This document shows positions 49,486 to 57,572 of a stretch of 64,000 nt of DNA, one piece after another. The stretch is taken from the NCBI RefSeq assembly GCF_034497705.1, contig NZ_JAXRUV010000006.1, positions 124,001-188,000 on the forward strand. The letters are read 5' to 3'. The notes beneath the pieces are model-generated. The model was not told where the DNA came from, did not search any database, and saw nothing but the letters and a program-made list of their open reading frames with translations. Source of the DNA: Marinococcus luteus_A (GTDB lineage Bacteria > Bacillota > Bacilli > Bacillales > Marinococcaceae). The translations under genes were made by a program, and so were the position numbers. Each line of letters starts with the position of its first letter. Positions within the stretch are counted from its first letter, which is position 1.

Positions 49486-52400
49486 TCAGTCAGCGGCATC
49501 TTTATTTGGTTTCAAAATAATAGATTCTTTTGAAACAACCTTTTCAAGTTCGCGTAGACATACATCCGCTGCGTTTGTTTTTAAGCTGTTTCCGAGCTGA
49601 ATGGTGCGCTCCTGCTGCTCATCATAGACGATGACAGGTACAGCCCCGGGCGACTGCCGCAGTATTTGCTTAATTCGGCGCAGAGCCTGTTCTCCGTCTT
49701 TTTCCGGCAATTTAACAAAAAGCGTATTCTCCGACTGTTTCTCAAGCTCCTGCATGGAAAGACAGTCTTCTGCAATCATTTTGCTGCTGCGGGCCTGTTT
49801 ATCGGTGCGCCCCTGAATCAGAAGGATTGACTTTTCTGTAAGCATTGATTTCACCTTCCGGTAGACGTTCGGAAAAACGACCACTTCAAGCTCCCCGGAG
49901 CCATCATCCATCGTCAGAAAGCACATAGACTGTCCGTTTTTCGTTCGCACGGTTTTCACGGTCCGCACGAACCCGCCAGCCCAGCGCAGCTGATTATCCG
50001 CTGGAAGCGGACTCCCAAGGTCCCATAACCGAAAGGCGGCAAAAAGTTCACTGTAGGCATCCAGCGGATGGCCGCTTAAGTAGTATCCGGAGGCTTCTTT
50101 TTCCATCTCAAGCTTTTCTTCGCGGGTAAGAGGTTCAGCTTCAATCCAGCGCATTCTCGGTGCCAGCTCTGTGCCAAATTCCTGGAATTCCTGTTCTCCC
50201 TCGATCATCCGCAGGGAACGGTCAAGCGAAGCGAGCAGCGTCGACCGCTCAACACCAAATTCATCAAACACGCCAGCCTGAATAAGATACACAAACCCCT
50301 GACGGCCAATCGCTCTTGTATCCACGCGGTGAAGAAAATCAAGCCAGTATTCAAAACGTCCACCGCTTTTTCTTTCATTTAAAATCATCTGGATATTGTT
50401 TTTACCTGCCTGTTTAATGATATTCAAGCCAAAACGAAGATTTCCTTCCTCAATACGAAACCCATAGCCGCTTTGATTGATTGAAGGCGGAAGCAGCCGA
50501 ATACCGAGCTCTTTTGCTTCTCGCTGATATTCCAGAAATTTTTCTTCACTTCGCACGTGGCTTGTCATTAATGAAGAGAAAAACACGGCCGGATAATGGG
50601 CTTTAATATAAGCCAGCTGATAGGAAATAACGCTGTAGGCCACTGCGTGGCTTTTATTGAAGCCATAATTGGCAAACTGTTCAATCCAGCTGAATATTGT
50701 TTCTGCTTCCGTTTTCGGCACTTTTGAAGCTGCTGCTTTTTCAAGAAACCGTTTTGCTTCTTTTTTCATTTCACCAGCGTTTTTTTTGCTGATAGCCCTC
50801 CGGAAGGAGTCCGCTTCTCCCATTGTATACCCTGCCACTTTCACCGCAATCTGCATAATCTGCTCCTGGTATACGATAATGCCGTATGTAGACCCTGCAA
50901 TATCTTCAATATGTTCAGGTAGATCGGGCATTTCTTTTATCCCGTGCTTGCGCTCTGCATACAACGGGATCTGAGCCATCGGGCCCGGGCGGTAAAGAGC
51001 GCTCACTGCAGCAATATCCTCAAAACGGTCGGGCCTGATCTGCTGCAGGGCAGATTTCATTCCTGCCGATTCAAGCTGAAATATTCCGTTAGTTTTCCCC
51101 TCGCTCAGCAGCTGATACGTTTTTTCATCATCCATGGGTATGCGTCTTAACTGAAAATTCTTCTCTATTTTTTGAACAGCCTCAGTCATATATTCGAGCA
51201 GCGTTAAATTCCGGAGCCCTAGCAAGTCGATTTTCACAAGTCCGAGAGCTTCAAGGTCCTCCATCGGATACTGCGTTAACAGCAGCGAGCCGTTTCTCTC
51301 CATTAATGGAGTGTAGGATTCCAGCCGTTCACTGCTTAAAACGATACCGGCGGCGTGAATAGATGTCTGGCGCGGCAGCCCTTCCAAAAAGGAAGCCGCC
51401 CGAAGGAGGGAGTCAACTTTCGGTTCATTCTGCTGCCACTGCTGCAGCTGTTTGTCGCCTGCAGTTTTTCCGGCAATGGAATCGGCGCCTGAAAACATAC
51501 CAGCCGTCCGGTTAATAAGCCCCTGCGGAATTTCGAGCACCCTTCCCGCATCCCGTATTGCCGCCCGCGCCCCGAACGTATTGAATGTAACAATCTGAGC
51601 CACGTGGCTGTCCCCGTATTTATTCCTTAAATAATGCAGCACCTCTTCCCGCCGGTGATCCGGAAAGTCAATATCTATGTCCGGAAGCGCCGCACGTTCC
51701 GGATTTAAAAACCGCTCAAAAAGAAGGTCGTACTGCAGGGGATCCACATCCGTAATACCGATAAGGTAGGAAACGAGCGACCCCGCTGCCGACCCTCTTC
51801 CCGGTCCTACATACATTCCCTGCTTTTTAGCAAACGCCACAAAATCCTGCACAATTAAAAAATAATCAGCGAAGCCGGCATCGATAATAACATTCAGTTC
51901 ATGCTTCAACCGCTCTCTCATTTGTTCCGAGACGGCATTATAACGCTTTTGCATTCCTTTTTCTGCAAGTTTTTTCAAATACAGGCCGGCAGACTGCCCG
52001 CGCGGAGCTGGAAATGCCGGAAGGTGCGTCTCCCCTAATGAAATATCTACGTGGCATTTATCAGCTGCCCGTTTCCAGTTATCGATATGCTCAGCTTCAT
52101 ACATAACTGATGCTTCCTGCTGCCACATTTCGAGTGAGAAGGGTCTCTGTTCTATTACGGTATCTTTCCAGACACTGCCTTTCTTCACTGCATGCAGCAG
52201 CTTGTAGGCCCGCTCCTCTTCGGTTGTCTGCATATTGATTAATGGAGACGCTGCCATCGGGAGCCCGAATTGCTCTGCAGCGCTTCTCCATTCTATTTCT
52301 TCTCCAGCCCTGGGCGCTTCAAGCCATAGAACATCAGCCCCGAACCGTCTGCTCCATTTTTCAAAAAACGCATGTAACTCGTCTTTGCGGTTCTTCAAAG

Positions 52401-52782
52401 TGCCGGGCTCACTGTTTTCAAGTGGGAGGATAAAAAGACAACCGGCAGACTCTGCCAGTTGTTCCCAAGTTATCTTTCTGTCCTGCTGTTTGTCCCCGGC
52501 CCACCGCATGAGCTGCCCGTATCCCTGGTTATCCTGCGGCAACGCAACCACCGGAAATTCTTCATCCTCTTTAGTATCTCCCTGGACCCACAATTCAATC
52601 CCCGGAAGGCCCTTCACCTGGTACTGTCGGCAGAGACGGTAAAAAGCCACTGCCCCGTGCATCGTGTCCCGGTCAGTAACCGCTGCCGCCGGCCAGTTGT
52701 ATTCTTTTGCTTTGCGGACAAGATTTTCGAGCCGGATAGTGCTTTGTAAAATGCTGTACTCCGAATATGCGTGCAGTGACAT
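49486..52782 (-). CDS. dnaE: DNA polymerase III alpha subunit DnaE
   Basis: This 1098-residue C-family polymerase is the second replicative polymerase of low-GC Gram-positives; in B. subtilis it extends RNA primers before PolC takes over. An N-terminal PHP domain (about 1-200, with AYSEYSILQSTIRLENLV) precedes the catalytic core with GPGRGSAAGSLVSYLIGITDVDP and PDIDIDFPDHRR carrying the metal-binding aspartates (near 345-400). Tandem HhH, an OB fold (about 955-1040) and a C-terminal domain follow. ATG 52782 fits the GGGAGG site and the family N-terminus. The gene ytrI, which separates it from nrnA in B. subtilis, is absent. Confidence 0.96.
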   Translation of the reverse strand: MSLHAYSEYSILQSTIRLENLVRKAKEYNWPAAAVTDRDTMHGAVAFYRLCRQYQVKGLPGIELWVQGDTKEDEEFPVVALPQDNQGYGQLMRWAGDKQQDRKITWEQLAESAGCLFILPLENSEPGTLKNRKDELHAFFEKWSRRFGADVLWLEAPRAGEEIEWRSAAEQFGLPMAASPLINMQTTEEERAYKLLHAVKKGSVWKDTVIEQRPFSLEMWQQEASVMYEAEHIDNWKRAADKCHVDISLGETHLPAFPAPRGQSAGLYLKKLAEKGMQKRYNAVSEQMRERLKHELNVIIDAGFADYFLIVQDFVAFAKKQGMYVGPGRGSAAGSLVSYLIGITDVDPLQYDLLFERFLNPERAALPDIDIDFPDHRREEVLHYLRNKYGDSHVAQIVTFNTFGARAAIRDAGRVLEIPQGLINRTAGMFSGADSIAGKTAGDKQLQQWQQNEPKVDSLLRAASFLEGLPRQTSIHAAGIVLSSERLESYTPLMERNGSLLLTQYPMEDLEALGLVKIDLLGLRNLTLLEYMTEAVQKIEKNFQLRRIPMDDEKTYQLLSEGKTNGIFQLESAGMKSALQQIRPDRFEDIAAVSALYRPGPMAQIPLYAERKHGIKEMPDLPEHIEDIAGSTYGIIVYQEQIMQIAVKVAGYTMGEADSFRRAISKKNAGEMKKEAKRFLEKAAASKVPKTEAETIFSWIEQFANYGFNKSHAVAYSVISYQLAYIKAHYPAVFFSSLMTSHVRSEEKFLEYQREAKELGIRLLPPSINQSGYGFRIEEGNLRFGLNIIKQAGKNNIQMILNERKSGGRFEYWLDFLHRVDTRAIGRQGFVYLIQAGVFDEFGVERSTLLASLDRSLRMIEGEQEFQEFGTELAPRMRWIEAEPLTREEKLEMEKEASGYYLSGHPLDAYSELFAAFRLWDLGSPLPADNQLRWAGGFVRTVKTVRTKNGQSMCFLTMDDGSGELEVVVFPNVYRKVKSMLTEKSILLIQGRTDKQARSSKMIAEDCLSMQELEKQSENTLFVKLPEKDGEQALRRIKQILRQSPGAVPVIVYDEQQERTIQLGNSLKTNAADVCLRELEKVVSKESIILKPNKDAAD

Positions 52783-52825
52783 ACGCCTCCCCCCTCCCTT
52801 CAGCCTGGTCTTTGATGAACGTTCT

Positions 52826-53785
52826 TTACCGCTGCTTCCAATTTCGGCAGATATTTTCAAGCTCCTGTATAATATCTTCTGTTTCTTTCCTGTTCTCTGC
52901 TTGAGCTCCTGCAGCCATTGTATGTCCGCCTCCGCGGTATTTAACAGCCAGTTGATTGATCACCGGGCCGCGCGAACGAAAACGCACACGGTATGACCCC
53001 TGCTCTTCTTCCACAAAAAATACCCACGCAATGACTCCTTCTGTATCAGCAAACGAGTTAATTACCGCTGAAGATTCATTAATGGTTACATTGTATTTAC
53101 CAAGCAGATCCCGGGTTAAGTACATGTAGGCTGCTCCGTCTTCGGTCAGCGTGAAGCTTTGAAGCACTTCTCCGCGCAGACGCACCAGACTCTCGGGGTT
53201 TTTATACATTTCGGCATAGATTGCTCCCGGGTCAAAATCAAATGCAAGCAGTTCAGCTGCCATGCGCATCGTGTTCGGCGTTGTGTTACTGAACTGGAAA
53301 CGCCCGGTATCTCCGATAATCCCGGCGTAGCAGAGGCGGGCGGTTTCATTCGGGATTGTCCAGCCGTAAGATTTTTGGGCATACAGCACCAGCTCGGTAA
53401 TCATTTCGCAGGTGGAGCTTTTTTTCGTGTCTACCCACATCGGCTCGCCGTATGGATCTTCGTTCGGGTGATGGTCGATTTTTATAACTGCCGCTCCCTG
53501 ATCCCAGCCTGTACCGTCGATTCTTGCCATATTGGCAGTGTCACACACGATAACCAGTGTTTCGGCGTCCACTTCAAACGAATGTTCATCCATCGTCGTT
53601 AAAAACGAAAGGGAAGGTTCATTTTCACCTATAGTACCCACCTGCTTGTCCGGAAACTGTTTTCTAATCCATGCTGCCATCCCAGCCTGAGAACCGAGAG
53701 CATCCGGGTCCGGACGTTCGTGCCGGTAAATCATGATTTTACTGTATTGTTCTATCGTTTGTATGATTGCCTGAAACATCTGCAT
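52826..53785 (-). CDS. nrnA: Oligoribonuclease NrnA / pAp phosphatase
   Basis: This 319-residue DHH-DHHA1 phosphoesterase degrades very short RNAs and 3'-phosphoadenosine 5'-phosphate. Manganese ligands lie in HERPDPDALGSQ, VCDTANMARIDG, IDHHPN and GDTGRFQFSNT. The C-terminal DHHA1 signature is FRSRGPVINQLAVKYRGGGHTMAAGA. It starts 17 bases after ytoI and is followed by dnaE. Confidence 0.96.
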   Translation of the reverse strand: MQMFQAIIQTIEQYSKIMIYRHERPDPDALGSQAGMAAWIRKQFPDKQVGTIGENEPSLSFLTTMDEHSFEVDAETLVIVCDTANMARIDGTGWDQGAAVIKIDHHPNEDPYGEPMWVDTKKSSTCEMITELVLYAQKSYGWTIPNETARLCYAGIIGDTGRFQFSNTTPNTMRMAAELLAFDFDPGAIYAEMYKNPESLVRLRGEVLQSFTLTEDGAAYMYLTRDLLGKYNVTINESSAVINSFADTEGVIAWVFFVEEEQGSYRVRFRSRGPVINQLAVKYRGGGHTMAAGAQAENRKETEDIIQELENICRNWKQR

Positions 53786-53802
53786 TATCTTTCCTCCATT
53801 GA

Positions 53803-55113
53803 TCAGCGGTCGAGCAGCTGTACCATCATCATCGCCTTACCGACGATTGCACCTTCGTAGTACAGTTCTACATCCACTTTTCCGTGTTTTCTTCCCACTT
53901 CAAGAATTTTTCCGTTCAAATCAATTTTACTTTCAATCTGTACCGGTCGGATAAAGTAAAGTGTTACGTTTTCTACAACCATGTCACCCTTTTTGTATTC
54001 TCTCAATAGACGCCGGCCAGTTTCTGTAACAAGAGACATAATAACTCCGTTTGCCACTGTCCCAAGCGCGTTAGTCATCTGCGGGGTAACATCGCATTCA
54101 AACATAAATCCTGACCCGGGCGTAGCCTCCCGAAAACGGCTTGTCACCGTATCTTCGATGGTTTCCCCAACGTGTGGCTGGCGCTGCACCATCTGCAGTG
54201 CTTTTAATACGTCCTGCCGGCTGATGACTCCAAGCAGCTTTTTCGCATCGTCCATAACCGGAAGCAGCTCGATTCCCTCCCACACCATCGTGTGGGCTAC
54301 CGAAGCTACAGACGTTCGTTCACTCACCGTGATTGGAGACTTCGTCATCACTTTTTCAATGGGGGTCTGCACAGAAGCCCCCAGGACGTCCTTCGCTGCC
54401 ACCATTCCCTGGATTTTCATGTCTTCGCTGATCACCGGATATCTGCTGTGCCCAGTTTTCTGGTTCATTTCGTGCCATTTTTCCACAGTGTTATCCACAG
54501 TCATAAAATAGGTGTCCTGAAGTGGAATTAAAATATCGTTTACTACCACAATTTCCTTTTTAATCAACTGGTCGTAGATTGCCCGGTTAATCATTGAGGC
54601 TACCGTAAACGTGTCGTACGTCGTTGTAATTACCGGCAGCCCCAGTTCATCCGCCAGAGAAATAACATGTTCATTCGTGTCAAATCCGCCGGTGATTAAA
54701 ACAGCTGCTCCGGCTTCAAGCGCAAGCTTATGCACCTGATAACGGTTGCCGACAATCAGGAGGTTACCTGGCTCCACGTAGCGCATCATCGCTTCGAGCT
54801 TCATGGCCCCGATAACGAAACGGTTCAGGGTTTTGTGCAGGCCGTTTCTGCCCCCGAGCACCTGACCGTCGATAATATTGACTACTTCAGCATACGTTAA
54901 GCGCTCAAAATTTTCTTTTTGCTTTTTTTCGATACGTATCGTGCCGACTCGTTCGATCGTACTGACAATTCCCTGGTTTTCCGCTTCCTTGATCGCCCGG
55001 TACGCTGTTCCTTCACTTACCTCTAAATTCTTTGCAATTCCACGGACCGAGATTTTTTCCCCTACATCGAGGCCCAGTATGTAGTTTAATATTTGTTCAT
55101 GTTTGGTCGCCAT
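53803..55113 (-). CDS. ytoI: DRTGG/CBS/hotdog multidomain regulator-like protein YtoI
   Basis: This protein of about 436 residues joins four domains. An N-terminal winged-helix-like domain is at about 1-65 (ISVRGIAKNLEVSEGTAYRAIKEAE). A DRTGG-type domain is at about 75-185 (IVGNRYQVHKLALEAGAAVLITGGF). Two CBS motifs are at about 190-305 (HSRYPVISEDMKIQGMVAAK and LLPVMDDAKKLLGVISRQDVLK). A C-terminal hotdog thioesterase-like domain is at about 325-436 (TNALGTVANGVIMSLVTE). Together they suggest a nucleotide-sensing DNA-binding protein; no function is proven. The start is ATG 55113 or TTG 55119. ytpI is missing next to it. Confidence 0.88.
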   Translation of the reverse strand: MATKHEQILNYILGLDVGEKISVRGIAKNLEVSEGTAYRAIKEAENQGIVSTIERVGTIRIEKKQKENFERLTYAEVVNIIDGQVLGGRNGLHKTLNRFVIGAMKLEAMMRYVEPGNLLIVGNRYQVHKLALEAGAAVLITGGFDTNEHVISLADELGLPVITTTYDTFTVASMINRAIYDQLIKKEIVVVNDILIPLQDTYFMTVDNTVEKWHEMNQKTGHSRYPVISEDMKIQGMVAAKDVLGASVQTPIEKVMTKSPITVSERTSVASVAHTMVWEGIELLPVMDDAKKLLGVISRQDVLKALQMVQRQPHVGETIEDTVTSRFREATPGSGFMFECDVTPQMTNALGTVANGVIMSLVTETGRRLLREYKKGDMVVENVTLYFIRPVQIESKIDLNGKILEVGRKHGKVDVELYYEGAIVGKAMMMVQLLDR

Positions 55114-55134
55114 AGGCAAAGTACCTTCCTTTTT

Positions 55135-55172
55135 ATTTACGCATTTACCGGGAGTGTTCTGTCTGCGTAAAT
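55135..55172 (-). repeat. Inverted repeat in the ytoI leader
   Basis: ATTTACGCA (55164-55172) and TGCGTAAAT (55135-55143) on the minus strand are perfect nine-base complements separated by 20 bases. They lie between the expected transcription start and the ytoI ribosome site. Confidence 0.55.
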
Positions 55173-55213
55173 TACTAACTGTATTACTTCTTTTATATCT
55201 TCTGTACTATTAC

Positions 55214-55242
55214 ATTATACGGTTCAAGAACCCTCCCTTCAA
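55214..55242 (-). promoter_or_regulatory. Promoter of ytoI-nrnA-dnaE with palindrome in the spacer
   Basis: TTGAAG at 55237-55242 and TATAAT at 55214-55219 (minus strand) are 17 bases apart. Inside the spacer GGTTC and GAACC (55221-55232) form a perfect palindrome around TT, a strong operator candidate. Confidence 0.7.
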
Positions 55243-55269
55243 CTGCCTGCCGGCAATTGCATTAAAAAA

Positions 55270-55302
55270 AACCGCTCAGTCTGTTTTAATGACTGAACGG
55301 TT
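55270..55302 (-). terminator. Terminator of ytkL
   Basis: AACCGTTCAGTC and GACTGAGCGGTT pair with one mismatch and are followed by a long T-run on the minus strand; A and T runs on both sides make it active in both directions. Confidence 0.88.
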
Positions 55303-55312
55303 TTTTTAAGTG

Positions 55313-55996
55313 TTACAGCTCGATGGATCCGCCTGCTTCCAACGCTTTTCCTTTCAGCGGTGAAAGCGAGTCCACAAACTGATGCGGGTCCTGCTTAATA
55401 GGCGGCATAGTGTTGTAATGGATTGGGACTGTATAATCCGCGTTTACCCATTCTGCTGCCGTTTTGGCATCTCTCGGCCCCATTGTGAAGTTATCACCGA
55501 TCGGAACGAATAAAAGATCAATCTTGTTTCTTTCAGCGATAAGCTTAATATCAGAGAACAAGCCGGTATCACCCATATGATAAACTTTCTTACCTTCTGC
55601 TTCGAAAATGATTCCGCTTGGCATCCCAGTATAAATAATCTTTTGTTCTTCTTCAAGGAAATAGCCGGAGCCGTGAAATGCCTGCGTCAGCTGCACGTGG
55701 CCGAAATCAAACGTATACCCGCCGCCGATATGCATCGGGTGTGTTTCTACATCCTGCCAGCCAAGATACTGTGCCAGTTCAAACGGTGCCACGACAAGCG
55801 CATTGTTGCGTTTAGCAATATCCACGGTATCGCCAACGTGATCAAAATGACCGTGAGTCAGCAGAATAGCATCTGCTTTTACTTCCTCCGCGTTCAAATC
55901 AGTTAACGGGTTGCCTGTAATAAATGGATCAATCAGGATCGTTTTGCCGTTCGTTTCAATCTTTACTACTGAGTGACCATGATAAGATACTTTCAT
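55313..55996 (-). CDS. ytkL: Metallo-beta-lactamase-fold hydrolase, UPF0173 (YtkL-like)
   Basis: This 227-residue cytoplasmic protein has the metal-binding motif LTHGHFDHVGD (HxHxDH) near residue 50, a second ligand in FHGSGY, HMGDTGLFSDI and the final PIHYNTMPPI. The family is known as UPF0173 metal-dependent hydrolases; the substrate is unknown. ATG 55996 fits the GGAGG site and the family start MKVSYHGHS. A SigB-like promoter lies upstream, which would make it a general stress gene. Confidence 0.88.
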   Translation of the reverse strand: MKVSYHGHSVVKIETNGKTILIDPFITGNPLTDLNAEEVKADAILLTHGHFDHVGDTVDIAKRNNALVVAPFELAQYLGWQDVETHPMHIGGGYTFDFGHVQLTQAFHGSGYFLEEEQKIIYTGMPSGIIFEAEGKKVYHMGDTGLFSDIKLIAERNKIDLLFVPIGDNFTMGPRDAKTAAEWVNADYTVPIHYNTMPPIKQDPHQFVDSLSPLKGKALEAGGSIEL

Positions 55997-56037
55997 GTAT
56001 ATCCTCCTCCGCAATCAAAAACTGTTTCCGAAGAACT

Positions 56038-56063
56038 ATACCTTTTACAAAGCTGACTTAAAC
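56038..56063 (-). promoter_or_regulatory. SigB-like promoter of ytkL
   Basis: GTTTAA at 56058-56063 and AGGTAT at 56038-56043 (minus strand) are 14 bases apart. This fits the sigma-B consensus (GTTTAA, 12-14 bases, GGGTAT) with one mismatch; the sigma-A reading of the same region is poorer. Confidence 0.5.
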
Positions 56064-56073
56064 TGCCTTCCAC

Positions 56074-56832
56074 TCACCTGTGTTTATGAAGCACATCCAC
56101 ACCGCCGGTTACTTCAATTACAGAGCCTGTAATCATATCTGCATCGTCATCCGTTAAAAACAAAATAGTTCTAGCAATATCACCGCCTGTTGCTGGCCTT
56201 CCTACAGGAATGGAGTCGTCGCTCACCTCTCTGCCTTCATGAATATCTGCTTCCTTAAAATTTTCGGTCACTACACCCGGGCACACCATATTTGCGGTAA
56301 TGCCATGAGAAGCTTCTTCAATTGATATTGATTTTGTCAGCGAGACCAGACCGCTTTTCGCTGCAGCGTAGGCTGAACGATAAATCCATCCCGGGGCTGT
56401 CGGGGCGTTTTGAAAACCATACGTGACGAAACGGCCGAACTGCTGATGCCGCATAATCGGTATTGCCTTTCTTGCCAAATGAAAGGCAGCACTTAAATTA
56501 CCGTCAATCATTCGGTGCCATTCTTCATCGGAGTAATCTGCCAGTTTTTTTTTCTCGAATATGTAGGGACCGGCGTTATTCACGACAATATCCAGACGCC
56601 CAAAGGCTGCATAAGCCTCCTCCACCATCCGCTCAACATCCTGCCTGGACACCATATCTCCCTGAACAAACTGAACACGGCTGCTTTCTTCTTCCCACTG
56701 CTTTTTCATCCTATAATAGGCTTCGTCTTTCTTTCGGTAAGTAATAGTCAATGTATATCCTTTTTCTTTTAAAGCTTCAGAAACTTTTCGGCCGAGGCCT
56801 TTGGTGCCTGCTGTAATTAACGCATGCCTCAT
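56074..56832 (-). CDS. Short-chain dehydrogenase/reductase (YtkK-like)
   Basis: This 252-residue NAD(P)-dependent oxidoreductase has the cofactor motif TAGTKGLGRKV, the NNAG motif in VVNNAGPYIF, and the catalytic Tyr-Lys pair in YRSAYAAAKSGLVSL. C-terminal residues ITGSVIEVTGGVDVL fit the FabG-like SDR pattern, but the Ser of the triad is replaced in the segment VTYGFQNAPTAPG, where an Asn/Gln-rich stretch is seen. The substrate is unknown. It lies between ytkL and the divergent universal stress gene. Confidence 0.88.
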   Translation of the reverse strand: MRHALITAGTKGLGRKVSEALKEKGYTLTITYRKKDEAYYRMKKQWEEESSRVQFVQGDMVSRQDVERMVEEAYAAFGRLDIVVNNAGPYIFEKKKLADYSDEEWHRMIDGNLSAAFHLARKAIPIMRHQQFGRFVTYGFQNAPTAPGWIYRSAYAAAKSGLVSLTKSISIEEASHGITANMVCPGVVTENFKEADIHEGREVSDDSIPVGRPATGGDIARTILFLTDDDADMITGSVIEVTGGVDVLHKHR

Positions 56833-56937
56833 CGTTATTCACCCGCCTTTATATCATCCATTAGTCATTTAATAGTGAAAATTATTTGAACATTTTTTAC
56901 TTGTTTCTCCGACACATCCTTTTACCTACACACGATC

Positions 56938-56962
56938 GTTTTAAAATAAAAAAATAGGGAAA
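56938..56962 (+). promoter_or_regulatory. SigB-like promoter of the universal stress gene
   Basis: GTTTTA at 56938-56943 and GGGAAA at 56957-56962 are 13 bases apart, close to the sigma-B consensus. No sigma-A pair of comparable quality is visible nearby. Confidence 0.45.
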
Positions 56963-57009
56963 AATATCTATAGGAAAGAGAAATCCTACGACAAAAGGGG
57001 AGGATGGCA

Positions 57010-57444
57010 TTGAGTAGATACGGAGTTATTATTGTTGCCGTCGACGGCTCAGACGAATCCAGAACAGCGTTTAAAAAATCTGTTGAGATCGCCCAGGAGC
57101 AGCAGGCAAAATTAATCATCTCTCATGTTATTGACACAAGAACATTCGCTACAATGGAACGGTATGACCGTACTATTATTGCACGAGCAGAAGAATATGG
57201 CAACGAACTGCTCGAAAACTACACCGCAGAAGCAAAAAATGCAGGGGTCCCAGACGTCGTCTCCTCGCTGGAGTTTGGTTCTCCAAAAACAAAAATCCCG
57301 CGTGAGCTGGCCAAAAACTATGAAGCAGATTTAATCATCACCGGGGCTACCGGATTGAATGCTGTAGAGCGTGTGTTTATCGGCAGCGTTTCCGAAGCCA
57401 TTGCCCGCCACGCAAAATGTGACGTCTTAATTGTACGTAAATAA
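57010..57444 (+). CDS. Universal stress protein (UspA family)
   Basis: This protein of about 144 residues has the UspA fold, with VIIVAVDGSDES at the N-terminus and the ATP-binding motif GATG-x9-GS (GATGLNAVERVFIGSVS) before CDVLIVRK, so it belongs to the ATP-binding group. TTG 57010 is chosen because GGGGAGG at 56997-57003 is directly against the ATG at 57004, leaving no spacing, but is six bases from the TTG. It has its own SigB-like promoter and terminator. Its role in stress is inferred from the family. Confidence 0.9.
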   Translation: MSRYGVIIVAVDGSDESRTAFKKSVEIAQEQQAKLIISHVIDTRTFATMERYDRTIIARAEEYGNELLENYTAEAKNAGVPDVVSSLEFGSPKTKIPRELAKNYEADLIITGATGLNAVERVFIGSVSEAIARHAKCDVLIVRK

Positions 57445-57458
57445 GCACCGGCAACGTT

Positions 57459-57482
57459 CCCCGTATCCATTAGGATGCGGGG
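57459..57482 (+). terminator. Terminator of the universal stress gene
   Basis: CCCCGTATCC and GGATGCGGGG pair around an ATTA loop with one wobble, followed by CTTTCTATT. Confidence 0.75.
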
Positions 57483-57527
57483 CTTTCTATTGGTTATTCA
57501 GCCAGCAGTGTCTCAGTATCCAAAAAA

Positions 57528-57558
57528 GCCCCGTTTGGAGGGTTACTCCGGACGGGGC
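57528..57558 (-). terminator. Terminator of argGH
   Basis: GCCCCGTCCGGAG and CTCCAAACGGGGC form a stem with a small internal loop, followed on the minus strand by TTTTTT. Confidence 0.85.
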
Positions 57559-57572
57559 AGAAGCAGTACTTA

